A stretch of DNA of 34,535 nt from Verrucomicrobiales bacterium (GCA_021648365.1 JAKISY010000050.1:1-34535); one strand, 5' to 3'; positions 1 through 7,769 are shown, counted from the stretch's first letter. Notes: generated by a model not told the origin, from the sequence alone. Made by a program: numbers and translations.

Positions 1-226
1 TTTTCCAGCGAGTGGCAAGCGAGCATCGGAGGTGCCGGTGACCATTCATGTCAAGGGAGGTCAAAAAAGCGTAAAAATCAATCAGAAGGTCAATGAGTCC
101 AAGGACTTCGGTCTGATCTCGCTCGGGGTATTTGAGTTTGAAAAAGGAGCAGCGAAGGTGGTGGTTTCCACGGAGGGCACTAAGGGCTATGTGATCGCTG
201 ATGCGGTGCGGTGGTTTAAAAAATAG
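1..226 (+). CDS. C-terminus of a probable FAD-dependent oxidoreductase with golvesin-like domain (5' partial)
   Basis: The reading frame is open from base 2 to a TAG at 224-226 and its start lies outside the window, so about 74 residues are visible. The residues form a short beta-rich domain ending in YVIADAVRWFKK. This pattern, with a V-T-I-H strand, an L-G-x-F-x-F strand and a final Y-V-I-x-D-A-V-R, is typical of the golvesin/xanthan-lyase-like domain at the C-terminus of secreted FAD-dependent oxidoreductases in Planctomycetes and Verrucomicrobia. The catalytic part is not visible, so the enzyme identity is inferred from the tail only. A GTG at base 32 could be read as a start, but the frame continues upstream and a lone domain is less likely. 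A strong hairpin begins 2 bases after the stop. Confidence 0.6.
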   Translation, partial: FPASGKRASEVPVTIHVKGGQKSVKINQKVNESKDFGLISLGVFEFEKGAAKVVVSTEGTKGYVIADAVRWFKK

Positions 227-228
227 AG

Positions 229-264
229 AACCGAAAAAATGTCCGGGTGGACATTTTTTCGGTT
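229..264 (+). terminator. Perfect palindromic terminator hairpin
   Basis: A 16-bp perfect stem (229-244 with 249-264) closes a GGGT loop. The 5' arm is A-rich and the 3' arm carries a TTTTTT run, so it can terminate transcription from either side. It starts two bases after the stop codon of the upstream gene. A near-identical palindrome lies downstream of the next gene at 1695-1734. Confidence 0.7.
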
Positions 265-308
265 ATTCGTGGTCGGTTTTGGTAGGCATGGGTAGAGCGA
301 GATTTGTT

Positions 309-1646
309 ATGAAGAAAAAAAAATGGTATAGCGGGTGGGAAACTGGCTTTGTGTTGTTATCACTCGTTGTGAGTGGTGGGCTTCGGGCGGAGCGTGCGGG
401 AGATAGGGGCGGTAGACCTAATATCGTGATGATCATGGCGGATGATTTGGGTTACGAATGCCTCAGTTGTTACGGTGGACGTTCGTATCAGACTCCACGT
501 TTGGATCAGTTGGCTGCGGAGGGGATGAAGTTCACTCATGCTTTTAGTACGCCCTATTGCTCACCGAGCCGAGCGCAGCTATTGACTGGGCGTTATCCTT
601 TGCACAACGGGATCAAACGGGTGATTTTTCTTCCAGACAAACATCGTGAATTTCTCGATCCTCGGAAAGAGACGGGTTTTGCCAAATTGTTACAGAACAA
701 GGGTTATGCCACTGCTATCGCGGGCAAGTGGCAACTGTCATTTCTCTATGAGCGCGATACGGTGAATGGGTTTGGCTTTGATCAATACCAGTGTTGGAAA
801 ATCATGGATCCGAATCATAAAAAAAACTCGCGTTATTTTGACCCGGTTTTTGTGCGTAATGGCGAGACGTTGGAGAAGCAGTTGCAGGGAAAATACGGTC
901 CGGATGTGAATGCCGAGTTCTTGATTCGATTCATGAAAGAAAACAAGGATCGTCCGTTCATGGTTTATTATACCATGCTGCTGCCTCATTACCCCTGGGG
1001 GCCGACACCTGATAGTGACAAGGTGCTGCCCAAGGTGGGAGGCAAAGGGAATCCTGATTATTTTCCTGATATGGTGAATTACATGGACAAATTGGTGGGG
1101 CGTATAGTCGATGCGGTGGATGACTTGGGACTGAAAGAGAATACGGTGATTATGTTTACTGGGGATAATGGAACTCAGAAACCTCTGACTTCTCGTTGGG
1201 GACCGGATAATCGAGTGGTTCACGGCGGGAAAGGTGATCCCTCCGATGCGGGGACGCGGGTTCCGCTGATAGTCCGTTGGCCGGGTAAGATCAAAGCTGG
1301 AAGTATCAATGAGGACTTGGTTGATTTTTCTGACTTGCTGCCAACTTTTGCAGACTTGGCGCAGAGCTCTTTGCCTGAGTTGCCGATCAATGGTCGTAGT
1401 TTTATGCCGCAACTTCTGGGTGAGAAAGGGGTGCCTCGCAAGTGGGTGCATATTGAGAAACAGGGTATCCGTTATGTGCGTTCGCAGGACTGGATTCTGA
1501 CCAATAAAGGTGACATGCGCCCAGTGGTTGAAATCGGGCAGGCTCCGGCAGCGGCCATTGATTTGCCGGGAACTCCGGAGCAACGACGCATTCGGAAGCA
1601 GCTGAGTGCGGCGTTGAAAGCGGCGGTGAGTTTCAAGCAGGAGTAG
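309..1646 (+). CDS. Secreted sulfatase (S1 family, formylglycine type)
   Basis: The 445-residue product is an arylsulfatase-like hydrolase of sulfate esters, probably on polysaccharides. The start at 309 gives a Lys-rich N-terminus (MKKKKW) followed by a hydrophobic stretch to about residue 27, consistent with a signal peptide. In-frame upstream starts exist but would run through the terminator hairpin. The N-terminal metal-binding Asp pair is seen in MADDLGY (residues 45-46). The activation motif CSPSR (residues 84-88) has the Cys converted to formylglycine, followed by the usual LLTGRYP. TGDNGT, a later metal and substrate segment, is also present. Length is normal to slightly short for S1 sulfatases. 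The substrate cannot be read from the sequence. No sulfatase-maturing enzyme is in the window, so maturation must be encoded elsewhere. Confidence 0.93.
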   Translation: MKKKKWYSGWETGFVLLSLVVSGGLRAERAGDRGGRPNIVMIMADDLGYECLSCYGGRSYQTPRLDQLAAEGMKFTHAFSTPYCSPSRAQLLTGRYPLHNGIKRVIFLPDKHREFLDPRKETGFAKLLQNKGYATAIAGKWQLSFLYERDTVNGFGFDQYQCWKIMDPNHKKNSRYFDPVFVRNGETLEKQLQGKYGPDVNAEFLIRFMKENKDRPFMVYYTMLLPHYPWGPTPDSDKVLPKVGGKGNPDYFPDMVNYMDKLVGRIVDAVDDLGLKENTVIMFTGDNGTQKPLTSRWGPDNRVVHGGKGDPSDAGTRVPLIVRWPGKIKAGSINEDLVDFSDLLPTFADLAQSSLPELPINGRSFMPQLLGEKGVPRKWVHIEKQGIRYVRSQDWILTNKGDMRPVVEIGQAPAAAIDLPGTPEQRRIRKQLSAALKAAVSFKQE

Positions 1647-1694
1647 TCTCTCGTGGAGCGCAAAGGCAGTGAGGCGGGGGGAAGGAGCTAGCTG

Positions 1695-1734
1695 TGAACC
1701 GAAAAATTGTCCGGGCGGACAGTTTTTCGGTTCA
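1695..1734 (+). terminator. Palindromic terminator hairpin, second copy
   Basis: An 18-bp stem (1695-1712 with 1717-1734, one G-U type position) closes a GGGC loop, with an A-run in the left arm and TTTTT in the right arm. It sits 48 bases after the sulfatase stop. Sequence and loop are nearly the same as the palindrome at 229-264. Confidence 0.65.
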
Positions 1735-1761
1735 GCTGTGGTGTTTTCTTTTATTGAAGGA

Positions 1762-1789
1762 TTGACAGCGGGCGTGTGAGGCGAATAAT
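1762..1789 (+). promoter_or_regulatory. Sigma-70-like promoter for the HTH regulator
   Basis: A consensus TTGACA at 1762-1767 is followed after 16 bases by AATAAT at 1784-1789 (5 of 6 to TATAAT). Transcription would start near 1796, giving a leader of about 40 bases before the ATG at 1836. This is the best-matching promoter seen in the window. Confidence 0.6.
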
Positions 1790-1835
1790 AGGGAGGTAAT
1801 TTTTCCATAACTCACTTGTTCGCAAATCTATAGCT

Positions 1836-2477
1836 ATGTTTTCTAAAGTTTTTCGTGATATTGCGAAACCGCAATGGTTGCTCATCATCAATGCGCTCAA
1901 GCGTTCGCAGGGGCTATCGGTGGCTGAGCTGGCGAAGGCGCTGAAGATGAGCTATATGGGGGTGAAGCAGCATTGTGTGGCGATGGAGAAGAAGGGATAC
2001 TTGGATACGTGGCGGCGGCCTAAAAGTGTCGGGCGTCCTGAAAAGGCTTATCGTTTGACGGCTAAAGTGGATCCTCTTTTTCCAACAGTTGGCTATGATA
2101 TGGTCATCCGTATCCTGAAAGTGACGGAGCGTCAGATTGGTTCGAATGAGCCTGAGCGTTTGTTGTTTGGCTATTTCCAGGATTTGGGTGAAGATTTTGC
2201 GAAGCAGGTGAAGGGCAAGTCGGTGATTGAAAAGGCGTCATCGTTGGCGAAAGCTAGAGAGAAGGCGGGGTATTTGTCGGAATGTCTCTACGATCCTAAG
2301 GGTGGGCTGCAAGTGGTGGAGTATCACAATCCGATGCAGCCGCTGTTCGAGCAGTATCCGACGGCGGAACGGATGGAGGAGAATATGTTTGAGCGGCTGT
2401 TGGGAGTTTCTGTTGAGCGGAGGATGGAGGAGGCTTCGGGACTGAAGTGTTATATTTTCCAAGTCACGACGCTGTGA
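1836..2477 (+). CDS. SufR/ArsR-like winged-helix transcriptional regulator
   Basis: The 213-residue protein has an N-terminal winged helix (about residues 12-75: recognition region LSVAELAKALKMSYMGVKQH, then a wing rich in Arg/Lys ending GRPEKAYRLT). The GRP-x-x-x-YRLT wing and the C-terminal layout resemble SufR-type regulators (DNA-binding repressors of Fe-S assembly genes in cyanobacteria). Known SufR proteins carry several C-terminal Cys that hold an Fe-S cluster. Here the matching segment (about 160-210) keeps only Cys205, so cluster binding is unlikely. The product is cytoplasmic and DNA binding; the ligand and targets are unknown. It stands alone, with its own promoter upstream and repeats downstream. 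Confidence 0.75.
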   Translation: MFSKVFRDIAKPQWLLIINALKRSQGLSVAELAKALKMSYMGVKQHCVAMEKKGYLDTWRRPKSVGRPEKAYRLTAKVDPLFPTVGYDMVIRILKVTERQIGSNEPERLLFGYFQDLGEDFAKQVKGKSVIEKASSLAKAREKAGYLSECLYDPKGGLQVVEYHNPMQPLFEQYPTAERMEENMFERLLGVSVERRMEEASGLKCYIFQVTTL

Positions 2478-2490
2478 TGGTGGGGTGGCG

Positions 2491-2620
2491 GAGATAGCTG
2501 GATGTAAATGAACACGGATAAGAGGAGAGAAAGATTTTAACCGCGGATGGCACAGCCGAGCGTAGCGAGACAGCCGGAGGAAACTACTCGAAGGCAAATT
2601 AACGCGGATAAGAGGATGGG
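2491..2620. repeat. Dispersed modular intergenic repeat, copy A
   Basis: It contains modules that recur elsewhere in the window: AACACGGATAAGAGG, then AACCGCGGATGGCACAGCC, TAGCGAGACAGCCGGAG, CGAAGGCAAATTAACGCGG and ATAAGAGGA. It aligns almost end to end with the copy at 17571-17650. It lies in the 307-base gap between the regulator and guaB. Short open frames across it look like repeat translation, not genes. The rest of the gap (2621-2784) shows no feature beyond the possible guaB promoter. Confidence 0.75.
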
Positions 2621-2784
2621 AGAGAATGCTAATGGATTGAGGGCTTCCAAAAATTCTATCCAATTTCACCCATTTAATGCCCAAATAAGGAATAGCCTTG
2701 TTATAGGGGGAGTTTTGCTGGAAAAACTTCACTATCAACTCGGAAATTGGTTGACGAAGGGGCAGGTCTTCTTAAACATTTGAC

Positions 2785-4242
2785 ATGGGTGAAATTTCTC
2801 TTGGTTTAAGTTTTGATGACGTTCTTCTGATTCCTCAGATGAGCGAGATATTGCCGTCTGAGACGGATCTTAGTACGCGGGTCGCTGAGACGATTCCGCT
2901 CAACATTCCGGTGCTGTCTTCGGCGATGGATACGGTGACGGAGGATGAGTTGGCGATTGCTTTGGCTCGTGAGGGTGGGCTGGGGGTGATTCACCGCAAT
3001 AATCTGATCGAAGAGCAGGCGGATATGGTGGCGCGGGTCAAGCGTTCGGAAAATATGGTGATCAGCGATCCGTTTACGGTGTCCATCGATACGACTTTGC
3101 AAGAACTGAAGCGGGTGATGGAGGTGAAGGGGGTCAATGGTTTTCCTGTGGTGGATGCTGAGGGGCTGTTGCTGGGCATGGTGACGAATCGTGATATCTG
3201 GCAGGTGGAGGACGGGGAGACTTTGGTGAGCAGTGTGATGACGCCGCGCGAAAAGTTGATCACGGGTTCGGTGGAGACGGATCTGGAGGAGGCGCAGAGT
3301 ATTTTGTATCAGAATCGTATCGAGAAGCTTCCCTTGGTGGATGATCACGGGAAGTTGGCGGGGTTGCTCACGGGGCAGGATATCGAAAAGCGGCACAAGT
3401 TTCTCAACGCAGCGAAGGATAGTGAGGGGCGCTTGCGCGCGGGTGCAGCGGTCGGTGTGGGGCCAGATTTTTTGGAACGTGGGGCGGCTCTGGTTGCGGC
3501 TGGGGTGGACGCGCTGTTCATCGATGCGGCGACGGGGCATACCTCGCGGGTGCTGGAGGTGGTGGCGAAGTTGCGTGAGTTGTCGGGCGATGTGCCGGTG
3601 ATCGCGGGCAATGTGGTGACCACTCAAGGGGCGGAGGATTTGGTTTCGGCGGGTGTATCGGCGGTGAAGGTGGGAGTGGGGCCGGGGTCGATCTGCACGA
3701 CGCGGGTGATTGCTGGAGTGGGAGTGCCGCAGTTCACGGCGATACAAGAGGTTTCGAAGTGTTGTCGGAAAGCAGGCATTCCGTTGATCGCTGATGGGGG
3801 AATGCGTTACTCTGGTGATGTGGTGAAAGCGCTGGCGGCGGGAGCGGATCTGGTGATGTTGGGTTCGCTGTTGGCGGGCACTTCGGAGAGTCCGGGTAGC
3901 ACGGTGAACTATCAGGGGCGGACGTTTAAGGAGTATCGCGGTATGGGATCGGTGAAGGCGATGCGTCAGGGTTCGGGGGATCGTTATGGTCAGAACTCGA
4001 GTGGTAAGCTGGTGGCGGAGGGAGTGGAAGGGCGGGTGCCTTTTCGTGGACCGCTGGCGGATACGATTTTTCAACTGATGGGTGGTTTGAGGTCGGGCAT
4101 GGGTTATGTGGGTGCTGGCAGTTTGAAAGAGTTGCGCGAGCGGGCGGTGTTCACGCAAATCACGACGGGCGGACTGAAGGAGAGTCATGCGCATGATATT
4201 GTGATCACGGAGGAGCCGGTGAACTACCAGAGTCGGAGTTGA
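2785..4242 (+). CDS. guaB: IMP dehydrogenase
   Basis: GuaB oxidises IMP to XMP with NAD+, the first step of GMP synthesis, in the cytoplasm. The 485-residue length is typical of the bacterial enzyme. The N-terminal barrel start (GLSFDDVLLIP, DTVTE) is followed by two CBS domains at about residues 95-205, then the rest of the barrel. The catalytic loop GPGSICTTR has Cys304, followed by the IMP-binding segment ADGGMRYSGD. The flap motif RYGQ is at residues 400-403. The ATG at 2785 fits the family N-terminus. No Shine-Dalgarno is visible in front of it. A TTGACG at 2751 with a weak TAAACA about 16 bases later would place transcription start near the ATG, so a leaderless message is possible. The gene precedes guaA by 112 bases, which suggests a joint GMP operon. 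Confidence 0.97.
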   Translation: MGEISLGLSFDDVLLIPQMSEILPSETDLSTRVAETIPLNIPVLSSAMDTVTEDELAIALAREGGLGVIHRNNLIEEQADMVARVKRSENMVISDPFTVSIDTTLQELKRVMEVKGVNGFPVVDAEGLLLGMVTNRDIWQVEDGETLVSSVMTPREKLITGSVETDLEEAQSILYQNRIEKLPLVDDHGKLAGLLTGQDIEKRHKFLNAAKDSEGRLRAGAAVGVGPDFLERGAALVAAGVDALFIDAATGHTSRVLEVVAKLRELSGDVPVIAGNVVTTQGAEDLVSAGVSAVKVGVGPGSICTTRVIAGVGVPQFTAIQEVSKCCRKAGIPLIADGGMRYSGDVVKALAAGADLVMLGSLLAGTSESPGSTVNYQGRTFKEYRGMGSVKAMRQGSGDRYGQNSSGKLVAEGVEGRVPFRGPLADTIFQLMGGLRSGMGYVGAGSLKELRERAVFTQITTGGLKESHAHDIVITEEPVNYQSRS

Positions 4243-4260
4243 GAATAAGAGGGGGAGTTT

Positions 4261-4290
4261 AACCACGGAAAAACACGGAGGGGGCACGGA
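4261..4290. repeat. Short fragment of the dispersed repeat
   Basis: The phrase AACCACGGAAAAACACGGAG in the guaB-guaA gap matches the AACCACGGATAGCACGG-type module found in copies A, H and I. It is a minimal copy without the CGAAGGCAA module. Confidence 0.4.
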
Positions 4291-4354
4291 AGCAGGAGGG
4301 GGAAAGAAAGGGATTGTTGAGAAGAATTTTTTGTCAGTAGAAAGGTTATATTTT

Positions 4355-5872
4355 ATGGAGCGTTCGATAGCAGTGATAGATTTTGGTTCGCAGTACACGC
4401 AGTTGATTGTGAGGCGGATTAGGGAGTTGGGGTATTTTGCCAAATTGTGGCAACCGGATGAGTTAAGGTCGGTGGAAAAGCCTGCTGCGGTGATTTTGTC
4501 GGGGGGGCCGCGTAGCACCTTGGAAGAGGATGCGCCGGATATTGATTTTGAGTATTTGCGTGGAATGGAGGTTCCTATTTTGGGGGTTTGTTATGGCATG
4601 CAGTTGCTGAATCTGAAATATGGGGGTGAGGTGGCTCCGGGGCATACGCGTGAGTATGGACCGGCGACTTTGGTGCCGGTGGAGAAGGGCGGATTGTTTG
4701 AAGGATTGAGCGAGCGTTCGCAGATTTGGATGAGCCATTCGGATACGGTCAGCAAGCTTCCCGAGGGGGCAAAGGTATTGGCGGAGAACCTCGATGCGGT
4801 GCCGGTGGCTTTGCAGTGGGATGATGAGGTGTTCGGGATTCAGTTTCATCCGGAGGTCACGCACAGTGATGAGGGCACCAAGGTGTTGCAGAATTTTCTC
4901 AAGCTAGCGAAAGATCCGCTGGAGTTTAAGATTGATTCTTTCAAGGACTACCTGTTGAAAAAGGTCAAGCAGGATGTAGGTGATCGCAAAGTGGTGTGTG
5001 GAGTATCGGGTGGAGTGGATTCGTCGGTATTGGCGGCTTTGCTGCATGAGGCGGGTGTGGATGCGCGATTTATTTTTGTCGATATGGGTTTGCTGCGCAA
5101 AAACGAGGCGGCTGATGTGCAGACTTTGTTTGATAGTATCGGGATCGAGATCGATACGATTGATGCTTCGGAGATGTATTTGTCAGCATTGGCAGGCGTG
5201 GAGGATCCAGAGGAGAAACGCCGCATCATCGGGCGCTTGTTCGTGAAGGTGTTTTTTGACGCGGTGGGGGATGATGTGCAGCTGTTGGCGCAGGGGACTT
5301 TGTATCCCGATGTGATCGAGAGTGCGACCAGTGGTTCGATGGCTTCGACGATTAAGACTCATCATAATCGGGTGGATAAAATCATGGAGCTGAAGGAGCA
5401 AGGGAGAATTCTCGAGCCGCTTGATGAGTTGTTTAAGGATGAGGTGCGGGCGCTGGGGAAAGTATTAGGTTTGCCTGCGGAAGTGGTGGGCAGGCATCCT
5501 TTTCCAGGGCCAGGTTTGGCGGTGCGCTGTCCAGGAGCGATCACTTTTGAGCGCTTGGAGATCATCCGTGGAGCGGACGCGATTTTTATCGAGGTTCTGC
5601 GTCAGCGCGATTGGTATGACCGGGTGTGGCAAGCTTATGCTGGTTTGATCCCGGTGAAGACGGTGGGGGTGAAGGGGGATGAGAGGTCTTATGAATTTGC
5701 GGTGAACTTGCGCGCGGTGGTGAGTGAGGATGCGATGACGGCGAAGTGGGTGCATCTGCCGTATGAGCTGTTGGAGGAGGTATCGACCCGCATTTTGAAT
5801 GAAGTGCCAGGGGTGAATCGGGTGTTGTACGATATCTCGTCTAAGCCACCGGCGAGCATTGAGTGGGAGTAA
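4355..5872 (+). CDS. guaA: GMP synthase (glutamine-hydrolysing)
   Basis: GuaA converts XMP to GMP using ATP and glutamine. The 505-residue protein has an N-terminal class I glutamine amidotransferase domain (about 1-190) with nucleophile Cys79 in GVCYGMQ and the His/Glu pair in QFHPEVTHS. It then has an ATP-pyrophosphatase domain with P-loop GVSGGVDSS, the PFPGPGLAVR motif, and the C-terminal dimerisation domain ending in PPASIEWE. The ATG at 4355 is chosen because it gives the normal N-terminus (MERSIAVIDFGSQYTQ) and has AGAAAGG 10 bases upstream. A TTG eight codons earlier is unlikely. It lies directly downstream of guaB on the same strand. Confidence 0.97.
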   Translation: MERSIAVIDFGSQYTQLIVRRIRELGYFAKLWQPDELRSVEKPAAVILSGGPRSTLEEDAPDIDFEYLRGMEVPILGVCYGMQLLNLKYGGEVAPGHTREYGPATLVPVEKGGLFEGLSERSQIWMSHSDTVSKLPEGAKVLAENLDAVPVALQWDDEVFGIQFHPEVTHSDEGTKVLQNFLKLAKDPLEFKIDSFKDYLLKKVKQDVGDRKVVCGVSGGVDSSVLAALLHEAGVDARFIFVDMGLLRKNEAADVQTLFDSIGIEIDTIDASEMYLSALAGVEDPEEKRRIIGRLFVKVFFDAVGDDVQLLAQGTLYPDVIESATSGSMASTIKTHHNRVDKIMELKEQGRILEPLDELFKDEVRALGKVLGLPAEVVGRHPFPGPGLAVRCPGAITFERLEIIRGADAIFIEVLRQRDWYDRVWQAYAGLIPVKTVGVKGDERSYEFAVNLRAVVSEDAMTAKWVHLPYELLEEVSTRILNEVPGVNRVLYDISSKPPASIEWE

Positions 5873-5879
5873 GCTTCTT

Positions 5880-5895
5880 CGCCGAGGCTTCGGCG
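5880..5895 (+). terminator. GC-rich hairpin after guaA
   Basis: CGCCGA pairs with TCGGCG around a GGCT loop, beginning 8 bases after the guaA stop. There is no T-run after it, so intrinsic termination is uncertain. It could be part of the adjacent repeat. Confidence 0.35.
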
Positions 5896-5905
5896 CTCAA
5901 GGAGG

Positions 5906-6105
5906 ACAGCCGGAGCTTACTGCCCGAAGGCAAATGGCACTGATGGGCACTGGTAAGAGGGGGAGCTTACATGGATGAGCCGATCCCGCTATTCGCGGGG
6001 GAAACCGTAGCGCAGCGGAGATAGCTGGAGAATGCTATCCGAAAGCAAAGAGCCGGAGATTTACTGAACGAAGGCAACATTGAGGATGGACAGGATTCTG
6101 GGGAG
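5906..6105. repeat. Dispersed modular intergenic repeat, copy C (composite)
   Basis: The composite holds two rounds of the module order seen elsewhere: GACAGCCGGAG, TTACTGCCCGAAGGCAAATG, then ATGGATGAGCC, CCGTAGCGCAGCGGAG, and again TTACTGAACGAAGGCAAC followed by GGATGGACAGGAT. It fills most of the 287-base gap between guaA and the toxin-antitoxin pair. Nothing else is seen in that gap. Confidence 0.7.
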
Positions 6106-6159
6106 CATTTTTTCTGATCTTTACTTGAAGGCTGAAGTGATTTTTGTTAGATTTACAGG

Positions 6160-6381
6160 ATGACCGTGGTTGCAGAACAAATAGAGGCTCTTACAACTGT
6201 AGAGAAATTAGAGGCTATGGAAGTTATTTGGGAAAGTCTCGCAAAGAACTGTGCAGACTTACCTATTCCCGAATGGCATGATGTGATCTTGAAAGAAAGG
6301 CGAGAACTGGTTGAAAAGGGGGACGCTGAATATACAGATTGGGCTGAGGCGAAGAAACAAATTCTTGATCGTGTTTTGTGA
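6160..6381 (+). CDS. Addiction-module antitoxin (Unstab_antitox type)
   Basis: This is a 73-residue acidic, mostly helical protein. It has the layout of short antitoxins of the putative addiction module component family (TIGR02574/PF09720): an N-terminal helix with L-x-x-x-E-K-L-x-A-M-E-x-x-W, the W-H-x-x-x-L-x-E-R motif in the middle (EWHDVILKERRELVEKG), and a final D-W-A-E-A-K. It would bind and neutralise the toxin encoded next to it and usually also represses its own operon. Its TGA stop overlaps the GTG start of the toxin gene (6378-6381), the usual coupled arrangement. An AGG lies immediately before the ATG. Confidence 0.85.
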   Translation: MTVVAEQIEALTTVEKLEAMEVIWESLAKNCADLPIPEWHDVILKERRELVEKGDAEYTDWAEAKKQILDRVL

Positions 6382-6683
6382 AAGTTTCTATTCTTCAAGA
6401 AGCACCGAATGACCTCATCCAAGGTTATTTGTTTTATGAAGCACAGGAACCTGGTGTGGGAGAGTATTTTCTGGATTCTTTGCATGCGGATATTGATGAA
6501 CTACCTTTCTATTATGGATTTCACCCTCTCCACCTCGGATTTTATAGGAAGTTGGCTAAAACATTCCCATACAGCATATATTATCGACTTGGGAAAGGTG
6601 AAATTTTCATAGATGCGATTATTGATCAACGAAGGAATCCTGACAGAGTTTGGAGTGTGTTGGAATCGAGAGGGAAGCACTGA
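6378..6683 (+). CDS. ParE/RelE-family toxin
   Basis: The 101-residue product matches the ParE/RelE fold in length and key segments. An N-terminal strand and helices (APNDLIQGYLFYEAQEPG) are followed by YFLDSLHADIDEL, then a basic strand with FPYSIYYRL, and finally FIDAIIDQRRNPDRVW. These are the conserved FPY-x-I-Y-Y and Q-R-R-x-P-x-x-W elements of the family. Members poison either gyrase (ParE) or ribosome-bound mRNA (RelE). Which applies cannot be settled here. The start is a GTG overlapping the antitoxin stop, which implies translational coupling. The pair is surrounded by repeats and has no other partners. Confidence 0.85.
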   Translation: MKVSILQEAPNDLIQGYLFYEAQEPGVGEYFLDSLHADIDELPFYYGFHPLHLGFYRKLAKTFPYSIYYRLGKGEIFIDAIIDQRRNPDRVWSVLESRGKH

Positions 6684-6815
6684 GGACAGCCACTGATGAG
6701 AGGGGGAGCTTACACGGATGAGCCAATCCCGCTGCGTGACATTGAGCATTTGTGGTAGAAGCGGATAGAAGAGATATTTACATGGATGAACGGGATGGAC
6801 AGGATTTTTAGGAGG
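6684..6815. repeat. Dispersed intergenic repeat, copy D
   Basis: Starting at the toxin stop, it carries GAGGACAGCC, AGAGGGGGAGCTTACACGGA, ATGAGCCAATCCCGC and then ATGGATGAACGGGATGGACA with GGATTTTTAGG. It faces copy E head to head, so the GGACAGGAT and ATCCTGTGT segments form a loose palindrome centred near 6830. Confidence 0.6.
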
Positions 6816-6849
6816 AGTAAATAATGGTTTTTTTGAGTTTTTTATTCTT

Positions 6850-6922
6850 ATCCTGTGTATCCTGAATGTTGCCTTCGTTCAGCAAAAGCTCCGGCTGTCT
6901 TCGCTTCGCTCGGCTCATCCAT
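6850..6922 (-). repeat. 73-bp repeat copy E (left inverted copy bounding the HsdR/KilA-N unit)
   Basis: Read on the minus strand this segment matches 9389-9461 on the plus strand at 68 of 73 positions with no gaps. It contains ATGGATGAGCC, GAAGCGAAGACAGCCGGAGC and GAACGAAGGCAACATTC. It begins 23 bases beyond the stop of the KilA-N gene. Confidence 0.85.
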
Positions 6923-6944
6923 GTTCAGTTCTTTTGTTTGCAGT

Positions 6945-7766
6945 CTAGGTGAGTCGTTTGGTGCCGTCGGATGCGAGTAGGCTTTGCATCTGGCTGATGG
7001 CAATTTGATTGAGTTTCGCCAGCCGGACGGCTGGATCCAATCCTTGCCGAATGAATACAGAGTTCAGGCTTTCAAGATTAGTGAGCACCACCAGTTGCTC
7101 GAGTGTTGCGTGGTCGCGGATATTGCCTTTGGCGTCAGGATGGGTCTCACGCCATTGTCTGGCACTCTGCCCAAAGAGGGCGACGTTCAACAAATCCGCT
7201 TCGCTGGCGTAGAGGTGGGAGATTTGTGATTTGGTGACGACTTGGGGAATGAGAGTGTCTTTGATGGCATCGGTGTGGATGCGGTAGTTGATCTTGGCGA
7301 GGGTGCGTTGGAGTTGCCAGTCAAGCTTGAGGCGATCATTCTCATCATCCTTGAGTCGCTGGAATTCTTTGATCAGGTAGATTTTAAATTCGGCACTGAT
7401 CCACATGCCGAATTCAAAGGCGATGTCCTTGTGGGCATAAGTGCCACCGTAGCGGCCGGCTCTAGCTTGAAGGCCGATAGCACGGGTTTTTGAAACCCAC
7501 TCCTTGACGCTTATTTTGTAGCTGTTAAGGCCAGCTTGATTTCTAATTGTGGCGAATTCGCCATAATTAAAATCTGGATTGTGTATGGACTCCCAAATCC
7601 CCAGGTATTCGACGGTGTTTCTGTTTCGTAACCAATCGGAGATGAAAAAATCACCATCCTTGGCTCGCAACATGTCAGTGAGTGAAATGAAATCCCCGTG
7701 GCCACAGCTGAGCACAGTGATTTCGGTGTCTTGCACAAGAAAGGTGGTTTTTTTAGTTTTAGCCAT
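6945..7766 (-). CDS. KilA-N domain protein
   Basis: The 273-residue protein has an N-terminal KilA-N DNA-binding domain (about residues 10-135). Visible signatures are FISLTDMLRAKDGD, the WLRNRNTVEYLGIWE segment, a Gly-rich YGGTYAHKDIAFEF stretch and WISAEFKIYLIKEFQRLK, all characteristic of KilA-N/phage anti-repressor type proteins. The C-terminal half is helical and not recognised. KilA-N, RhuM and Fic-type genes are common accessory genes inside type I restriction loci. That fits the HsdR-like gene only 3 bases upstream, with which it must be co-transcribed. Its role in such loci is not established, so DNA binding or regulation is an inference. Confidence 0.85.
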   Translation of the reverse strand: MAKTKKTTFLVQDTEITVLSCGHGDFISLTDMLRAKDGDFFISDWLRNRNTVEYLGIWESIHNPDFNYGEFATIRNQAGLNSYKISVKEWVSKTRAIGLQARAGRYGGTYAHKDIAFEFGMWISAEFKIYLIKEFQRLKDDENDRLKLDWQLQRTLAKINYRIHTDAIKDTLIPQVVTKSQISHLYASEADLLNVALFGQSARQWRETHPDAKGNIRDHATLEQLVVLTNLESLNSVFIRQGLDPAVRLAKLNQIAISQMQSLLASDGTKRLT

Positions 7767-7769
7767 GAC

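Noticed and set aside
738..1808. 356-codon minus-strand frame over the sulfatase
   Set aside because: Antisense to a clear sulfatase gene, and its start region reads through the terminator palindrome; low-complexity composition.
2547..2783. 78-codon frame between the regulator and guaB
   Set aside because: Its first half is translated dispersed repeat, and the rest shows no protein-like pattern.
4331..4354. TTG upstream start for guaA
   Set aside because: The eight extra residues do not match the family, and the Shine-Dalgarno-like AGAAAGG fits the ATG at 4355.
2806..4518. 570-codon open frame on the minus strand across guaB
   Set aside because: It is fully antisense to guaB and is rich in Arg/His/Pro, as expected from the complement of a GC-rich gene; guaB has all family motifs.
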